NCBI RefSeq assembly: GCF_042682915.1
Contig: NZ_JBHUIW010000005.1
Location: 124,001 to 188,000 of the forward strand
Length of the DNA stretch: 64,000 bases
Origin: Rhodoplanes azumiensis
Lineage (GTDB): Bacteria; Pseudomonadota; Alphaproteobacteria; Rhizobiales; Xanthobacteraceae
Direction of reading: 5' to 3'
Shown here piece after piece: positions 59,689 through 64,000 of the stretch. The notes beneath the pieces are model-generated. The model was not told the origin of the DNA. It worked only from the letters and a program-made list of their open reading frames with translations, and ran no database searches. Numbering within the stretch: position 1 is the stretch's first letter; each line of letters starts with the position of its first letter. Both the position numbers and the translations under genes were made by a program.

Positions 59689-62208
59689 TCAGATCGGCAC
59701 CACCTTGCAGGCCGCCTTCTTGAAATCGGTCTCCTTGGAGATCGGGCAGGTGGCGTCCAGCGTGAGCTTGTTGACCAGCTGGCCCTCGTCGAAGAACGGG
59801 ATGAACACGAGCCCCGGCGGCATCTTGTTGCGGCCACGGGTCTCCACCCGCGTGATCACCTCGCCGCGGCGCGTGATCACCTTGACGGACTGGCCGCGCC
59901 GCAGCCCGCGGCTCTGCGCATCGTCCGGATGCATGAACAACTGGGCGGTCGGGTAGGAGCGGTGCAGCTCGGGCACGCGGCGCGTCATCGAGCCGGAGTG
60001 CCAGTGCTCCAGCACGCGGCCGGTGCACAGCCACATGTCGAACTCCTTGTCCGGGCTCTCGGCGGCCGGCTCGTAGGGGCAGAATATGACGCGCGCCCGC
60101 CCGTCCGGCTTGCCGTAGAACGTCACGCCCTCGCCGGCCTTGACGTAGGGGTCGTAGCCCTCGCGGAAGCGCCACAGCGTCTCCTTGCCGTCGACCACGG
60201 GCCAACGCAGGCCGCGCGCCTTGTGATAGATGTCGAACGGCGCGAGGTCGTGCGCCTTGCCGCGGCCGAAGGCGGCGTATTCCTCGAACAGCCCCTTCTG
60301 GACGTAGAAGCCGAACGCCCGGGACTCGTCGTTGTCGAAGCCCTGCTGCGTCTCGGCGAGCGGGAACTTGTTCACGGCGCCGTTGGCGAAGAGCACGTCG
60401 AACAGCGTCTTGCCGCGCAGCTCCGGCTTCTTGGCGATCAGCTCCTCGGGCCACACCTCCTCGACCTTGAAGTATTTCGAGAACTCGATGGTCTGCCAGA
60501 GGTCGGAGCGCGCCTCGCCCGGCGCCTTCACCTGCTGGCGCCAGAACTGGCCGCGCCGCTCGGCATTGCCGTAGGCCCCCTCCTTCTCCATCCACATCGC
60601 GGTCGGGAGAATGAGATCGGCGGCGAGCGCCGTCACGGTCGGGTACGGATCGGAGACGACGACGAAGTTGTCCGGGTTGCGGTAGCCCGGCAGGCCCTCG
60701 CCGTTCATGTTCGGCGCGGTCTGCATGTTGTTGGTGCACTGGACCCAGTAGGCGTTGAGCTTGCCGTCCTTGAGCATCCGGTGCTGCACGACGGCGTGAT
60801 AGCCGACCGTGCCCGGGATTGTGCCTTCGGGGAGCTGCCAGATCGTCTCGGCGACGGCGCGGTGCGCCGGGCTCGTCACCACCATGTCGGCAGGCAGGCG
60901 ATGCGCGAAGGTGCCGACCTCGCGCGCCGTGCCGCAGGCGGAGGGCTGACCGGTGAGCGAGAACGGGCCGTTGCCGGGCTCCGAGATCTTCCCCGTGAGC
61001 AGATGGATGTTGTAGACGAGATTGTTCACCCAGGTGCCGCGGGCGTGCTGGTTGAAGCCCATGGTCCAGTAGGAGACGACCTTCTTCTTCGGGTCGGCAT
61101 AGAGCCTGGCGAGCTTGACCAGCTTGTCGGGCTCGACGCCGGAGAGCTTGGCCGTATAGTCGAGCGTGTATTTCGCCACCTGCTCCTTGTACTGATCGAA
61201 CGTGATCTCGCGCATGCCGGCCGGGTCGATGGCGCCGCCTTGGCCCGCCTTGTGCGAGGCGTTCTTGGCCGCCACCTCGCGCGGATCGGTCGGCCGCAGC
61301 CCGTAGCCGATGTCCTCCACGGTGTGGGCGAAGGCGACGTGCTTGCCGACGAAGTCCTGGTTCACGGCACCGTTCTGGATGATCCAGTTGGCGACGAAGT
61401 TGAGGATCGCGAGATCGGTCTGCGGCACGAAAATCATGCCGTTGTCGGCGAGCTCGAAGCTGCGGTGCTCGAAGGTGGAGAGGACGTGCACCTCGCAGCC
61501 GTCGTGGGTGAGGCGCCGGTCGGTGAGGCGCGACCACAGGATCGGGTGCATCTCGGCCATGTTGGCGCCCCACAACACGAAGCCGTCGGCGTGCTCGAGG
61601 TCGTCGTAGCAGCCCATCGGCTCGTCGATGCCGAAGGTCCGCATGAAGCCAGCGACCGCCGAGGCCATGCAGTGGCGCGCGTTGGGATCGAGATTGTTGG
61701 AGCGGAAGCCCGCCTTGTAGAGCTTGGCCGCCGCGTAGCCCTCCCAGATGGTCCACTGGCCGGAGCCGAACATGCCGACCGCGGAGGGGCCGCTCTTCTT
61801 CAGCGCCGCCTTCCACTTCTCGGCCATGATCGAGAAGGCCTGGTCCCACGTCACCGGCGTGAAATCGCCGGTCTTGTCGTACTTGCCGTTCTTCATGCGC
61901 AGCAGCGGCCGGGTGAGGCGGTCTTCGCCGTACATGATCTTGGAGAGGAAGTAGCCCTTGATGCAGTTGAGGCCGCGATTGACCGGCGCGTCCGGATCGC
62001 CCTGCGTCGCCACCACCTTGCCGCCCTTGACGCCGACCAGCACGCCGCAGCCGGTGCCGCAGAAGCGGCACACGCCCTTGTCCCAGCGGATGCCGTCGCC
62101 GCGGGCGACCTGCGCGTCCGCCGTCCCGGGGAGCGTCACGCCGGCGGCGGCCGCGGCGGCCGCCACGGCGGCCAGCTTCATCGTGTCGCGTCGCGTCTGC
62201 TCGGACAT
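59689..62208 (-). CDS. napA: Periplasmic nitrate reductase catalytic subunit NapA
   Basis: A protein of 839 residues, the usual NapA length. A Tat signal (TRRDTMKLAA) opens it. The 4Fe-4S cluster ligands are Cys47, Cys50, Cys54 and Cys82, and the molybdenum ligand is Cys180 in NARHCMASAV. It reduces nitrate to nitrite in the periplasm with a bis-MGD cofactor. GGAGGC upstream fixes the start. NapD is encoded two bases upstream in the same transcript. Confidence 0.97.
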   Translation of the reverse strand: MSEQTRRDTMKLAAVAAAAAAAGVTLPGTADAQVARGDGIRWDKGVCRFCGTGCGVLVGVKGGKVVATQGDPDAPVNRGLNCIKGYFLSKIMYGEDRLTRPLLRMKNGKYDKTGDFTPVTWDQAFSIMAEKWKAALKKSGPSAVGMFGSGQWTIWEGYAAAKLYKAGFRSNNLDPNARHCMASAVAGFMRTFGIDEPMGCYDDLEHADGFVLWGANMAEMHPILWSRLTDRRLTHDGCEVHVLSTFEHRSFELADNGMIFVPQTDLAILNFVANWIIQNGAVNQDFVGKHVAFAHTVEDIGYGLRPTDPREVAAKNASHKAGQGGAIDPAGMREITFDQYKEQVAKYTLDYTAKLSGVEPDKLVKLARLYADPKKKVVSYWTMGFNQHARGTWVNNLVYNIHLLTGKISEPGNGPFSLTGQPSACGTAREVGTFAHRLPADMVVTSPAHRAVAETIWQLPEGTIPGTVGYHAVVQHRMLKDGKLNAYWVQCTNNMQTAPNMNGEGLPGYRNPDNFVVVSDPYPTVTALAADLILPTAMWMEKEGAYGNAERRGQFWRQQVKAPGEARSDLWQTIEFSKYFKVEEVWPEELIAKKPELRGKTLFDVLFANGAVNKFPLAETQQGFDNDESRAFGFYVQKGLFEEYAAFGRGKAHDLAPFDIYHKARGLRWPVVDGKETLWRFREGYDPYVKAGEGVTFYGKPDGRARVIFCPYEPAAESPDKEFDMWLCTGRVLEHWHSGSMTRRVPELHRSYPTAQLFMHPDDAQSRGLRRGQSVKVITRRGEVITRVETRGRNKMPPGLVFIPFFDEGQLVNKLTLDATCPISKETDFKKAACKVVPI

Positions 62209-62210
62209 GT

Positions 62211-62492
62211 TCAAGCCTCCATGACGGGCGGATCCGCAGGGCTGCGGTCCGGATCGAATCCGTGAAAGACGAGCGCCGCGGCGACGACGCCCGGCGTGCG
62301 ATGGATGGTCTCGAGCCCGGACAGCGCGGTCGCCCGGTCCGTGTCCTCGAGCGTGACGATGAGGCGGCCGCCGGCGAGCACGGCGTGCAGCTCGCTGCCG
62401 GGAATCGCCCGGAGGGCTTGCGCGACATCGTCGGCGCGCGACGGAACCGCGTGGACCAGGACACCGCAGACATTCGTGCCGCGGTCGGTCAT
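62211..62492 (-). CDS. napD: Nitrate reductase chaperone NapD
   Basis: A protein of 93 residues with the NapD ferredoxin-like pattern: NVCGVLVHAVPSRADDVAQALRAIPGSELHAV, then GRLIVTLEDTD. NapD binds the Tat signal of NapA and delays its export until the cofactor is inserted. It overlaps the preceding NapD-like gene by ATGA and lies two bases before napA. Confidence 0.92.
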   Translation of the reverse strand: MTDRGTNVCGVLVHAVPSRADDVAQALRAIPGSELHAVLAGGRLIVTLEDTDRATALSGLETIHRTPGVVAAALVFHGFDPDRSPADPPVMEA

Positions 62493-62824
62493 GGGTGCAC
62501 CTCGGGTTCGGCGGCGACGACACTCACCGTCAGCACGCCGGGCACGGCGGCGAGCGCCGCCATGGCCGCAGCGACCGTGTCGGGCGCGATCGCGACGGTC
62601 AGCCGGCCGAGCGGCCGGACGTCGACGAGACGGACGCCGTCGATCGCCGCCACGGTGGCCGCGACGGCATCGAGGCGGGCGGGCGCGGCCTGCACCAGCA
62701 CCCGGGCGGGGGAATGCTCCGTGGGACAGAACGGCGGCGGCTCGGCCGGTCCGGCCCGCCAGGCACCGCCGAGGAAACGGCGGCGATCGAGCGCAGCGGC
62801 GGCGGCTGACGGAACGTCGGGCAT
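62489..62824 (-). CDS. NapD-like protein with a twin-arginine-like N terminus
   Basis: A protein of 111 residues. The N-terminal part LDRRRFLGGAWRAG resembles the start of NapF, which often begins a nap operon. No ferredoxin Cys motifs follow. Instead residues about 40-108 look like a second NapD domain (ARVLVQAAPARLDAVAATVAAIDGV, VDVRPLGRLTVAI). It may be a NapD paralogue that gained a NapF-like leader, or a NapF whose Fe-S part was replaced. It is the first gene of the nap transcript, downstream of a TTG-N8-CAA box. Confidence 0.7.
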   Translation of the reverse strand: MPDVPSAAAAALDRRRFLGGAWRAGPAEPPPFCPTEHSPARVLVQAAPARLDAVAATVAAIDGVRLVDVRPLGRLTVAIAPDTVAAAMAALAAVPGVLTVSVVAAEPEVHP

Positions 62825-62916
62825 GCGGTGCGGTCTCGACCGGGCGGAGGGCTGGGCGGGACACACGCGGGGGACGTGAGCGGGTCATTGATTAGGCAGA
62901 TTCCAAGGAACGATCC

Positions 62917-62930
62917 TTGCTCCCGGACAA
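62917..62930. promoter_or_regulatory. FNR/NnrR-type box TTG-N8-CAA, site 3
   Basis: TTGCTCCCGGACAA, about 93 bases upstream of the first nap start codon. It matches the boxes at 31884 and 31928 in half-sites, spacing and the CCCGG core. Confidence 0.6.
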
Positions 62931-63027
62931 TCAACTCGCCGAAAGACCGTCCCTCCCCACCTTTCGTGCGTTCGAGCGCGCACCCTTCAGGCAGATCAGG
63001 CAGAGAGATCAGCGGATCCCTCCTGTG

Positions 63028-63113
63028 GGCGCCGGTCGCGGCCGGGGCCGGGCGCCGGCCGCGGCTCGCCCCGGGAACGCCCGTCGGACCGCTGCGCGGC
63101 CGCGACCGGCGCC
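63028..63113 (-). terminator. Long inverted repeat after the GH13 gene
   Basis: GGCGCCGGTCGCGGCC (63028-63043) is the exact reverse complement of 63098-63113, with a 54-base GC-rich spacer. It lies just downstream of the glycan-enzyme gene and may act as a transcription stop or mRNA-stabilising hairpin. No T-run is present. Confidence 0.4.
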
Positions 63114-63150
63114 GCCCGGGGGCCGCGGCCTTTTCGCAGGCCGGACCGAG

Positions 63151-64000
63151 TCAGATGCGCTCCAGCACCAGGACCGCGTTGGCAGCGAGCGATACCGTGA
63201 GGGCGCCGTGCGCGCTCGTCAGCGGCTCGGCGTCGACGAGACCGCCGCCGCCGAACACCGCGGCGTCGCTGTTCAGCGCCTCGCGCCACGTTCCGTCGGC
63301 GAGCAGCGGATGCTGGACACGATAGCCCTCCGCGAAGGCGTGGTTGTTCAGGCTCGCGACGACGACGAGCTCCTGCCCGGCGTCGGCGCGGCGGAAGGCG
63401 AGCACCCGGTTGGCGTCGTGGACGTGGAGAATGTCGAGCGCGTGCGACCGCAACGCGGCGGAGCGCCGGCGCAGCGCGATGACGGCCTGATAAAACCGGA
63501 ACAGCCGCGCCCCCTCGGCCTGCGCCAGCGCCTCGAAGTCCTCGCGGTGGGCGATGAAGTCGTCATAACGATACGGCTCGCGGGCGCCGACCTCCTCGCC
63601 CATGAAGAACATCGGCGTGGCCGGGCCGAGCAGGCCGAGCGCCGCGATCACGCGGGTGCGCGCCTCGGCGAAGTCCCGGGTCGCCCCGATCAGCGGCGCG
63701 CCGTCGACCGCCGTGACGATGGTCCGAGCCGAATAGACCTTGCGGCCGTTCTCCTCGTAGCTCGAGTTTCCGGCCTCGTCGTGCGACTCGTGATAGACGA
63801 CATGGCCGTGGGCGCTCGCCGCCATCGTGCCGGCGAACCAGGTCATGTTCAGCGGCCGGTCGTCGCCGTAGCCGGCGAATTTCAGCAGCCGGGCGCGGGC
63901 CGTGTCGTTGGTCGCGTCGCCGACGAGCTGATGATAGAACTCGGCATACCAGGCGGCGTCGAAGCCGAGCCCGCCGGCCGCCGTCGGCTGGGTCACGGCC
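63151..64000 (-). CDS. GH13 alpha-amylase/branching-enzyme-like protein (3' part)
   Basis: The last 283 or so codons of a protein whose start lies beyond the window; the frame is open to base 64000. GGLGFDAAWYAEFYHQLVGD and VVYHESHDEAGN match the later part of the GH13 barrel in glycogen branching and related enzymes. GPATPMFFMGEEVG corresponds to the end of the barrel, and a beta-rich C domain follows (about the last 110 residues). It may be a GlgB-like branching enzyme or a trehalohydrolase-like hydrolase; the missing N-terminal half would decide. Confidence 0.78.
   Translation of the reverse strand, partial: AVTQPTAAGGLGFDAAWYAEFYHQLVGDATNDTARARLLKFAGYGDDRPLNMTWFAGTMAASAHGHVVYHESHDEAGNSSYEENGRKVYSARTIVTAVDGAPLIGATRDFAEARTRVIAALGLLGPATPMFFMGEEVGAREPYRYDDFIAHREDFEALAQAEGARLFRFYQAVIALRRRSAALRSHALDILHVHDANRVLAFRRADAGQELVVVASLNNHAFAEGYRVQHPLLADGTWREALNSDAAVFGGGGLVDAEPLTSAHGALTVSLAANAVLVLERI

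Larger units (their letters stand above)
62825..63150. other. Promoter region of the nap genes
   Basis: About 325 bases without a gene. It holds a TTG-N8-CAA box at 62917 and a long GC-rich inverted repeat at 63028-63113 on the side of the next gene. Confidence 0.7.

Noticed and set aside
58861..62265. Plus-strand open frame of 1134 codons
   Set aside because: It is antisense to napA and napG, and no domain is recognisable.
62888..62905. Classical FNR anaerobox near TTGATTAGG
   Set aside because: Only the left half-site TTGAT is present; the right half does not match ATCAA at the required spacing.

Overview
The window is a stretch of very GC-rich bacterial chromosome. Its gene content fits an alphaproteobacterium, most likely of the order Hyphomicrobiales (Rhizobiales). 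It has ChpT, the phosphotransferase of the CckA-ChpT-CtrA cell-cycle relay, an EipA-type DUF1134 envelope protein, DUF3422, DUF2336 and DUF2927 proteins, and a perfect TTAA-N7-TTAA CtrA-type box. The genus cannot be told from the sequence alone. No insertion sequence, prophage or CRISPR array was seen. The accessory character comes from catabolic and respiratory clusters, intergenic palindromic repeats and one gene remnant.

Region by region. 1-3349: chemotaxis operon on the minus strand (cheA with a fused receiver, then cheW, then cheY running off the left edge) behind a CtrA-type box. 3709-9017: chpT, divergent cysQ, a YHS-domain protein, EipA, a membrane-anchored coiled-coil protein and a DUF2927 protein. 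9074-9906: an odd tRNA-like gene and a repeat-bearing gene-free stretch. 9907-14594: a small unknown protein and a uronate operon (KDPG aldolase, KDG kinase, GH88 unsaturated glucuronyl hydrolase, SDR) with a palindromic operator. 15320-20068: an uncharacterised 304-residue protein, an EamA exporter and a GGDEF-EAL protein. 20318-23802: a decayed solute-binding-protein fragment, a succinyl-CoA:acetate CoA-transferase type enzyme, a DUF2336 protein and a small membrane protein. 23856-30589: a 5'-nucleotidase and a probable itaconate-type catabolic operon (MaoC hydratase, CaiB/BaiF CoA-transferase, TTT binding protein, CitE-like lyase) divergent from a LysR regulator.

30627-33902: a Crp/Fnr regulator with DUF1858, DUF59, DUF2249 and NnrS-like genes, a nitric-oxide/denitrification type set. 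33790-37336: glycosyltransferase, flippase-like membrane protein, unknown protein and a toxin-antitoxin pair. 37540-40679: a TRAP transporter. 40911-44708: DUF3422 protein and a proline-rich OmpA-family protein that is frameshifted at a C8 tract. 44860-50624: lower protocatechuate 4,5-cleavage/gallate pathway (LigI-, GalB- and LigK/GalC-type enzymes, TTT protein, atypical SDR) with a LysR regulator. 50879-55667: an RND efflux pump. 56598-62824: periplasmic nitrate reductase genes (napD-like, napD, napA, napG, napH, napB, napC). 63151-64000: the 3' part of a GH13 glycan enzyme.

Regulatory links tie distant parts together. A TTG-N8-CAA box with a very similar core occurs twice between the divergent DUF1858 and DUF59 genes and once upstream of the nap genes. 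This suggests that the Crp/Fnr protein encoded in the window, or a relative, controls both. The two LysR-linked catabolic operons share a GATG-N9-CATC operator geometry. Several junctions between genes carry long palindromic repeats of three sequence families.
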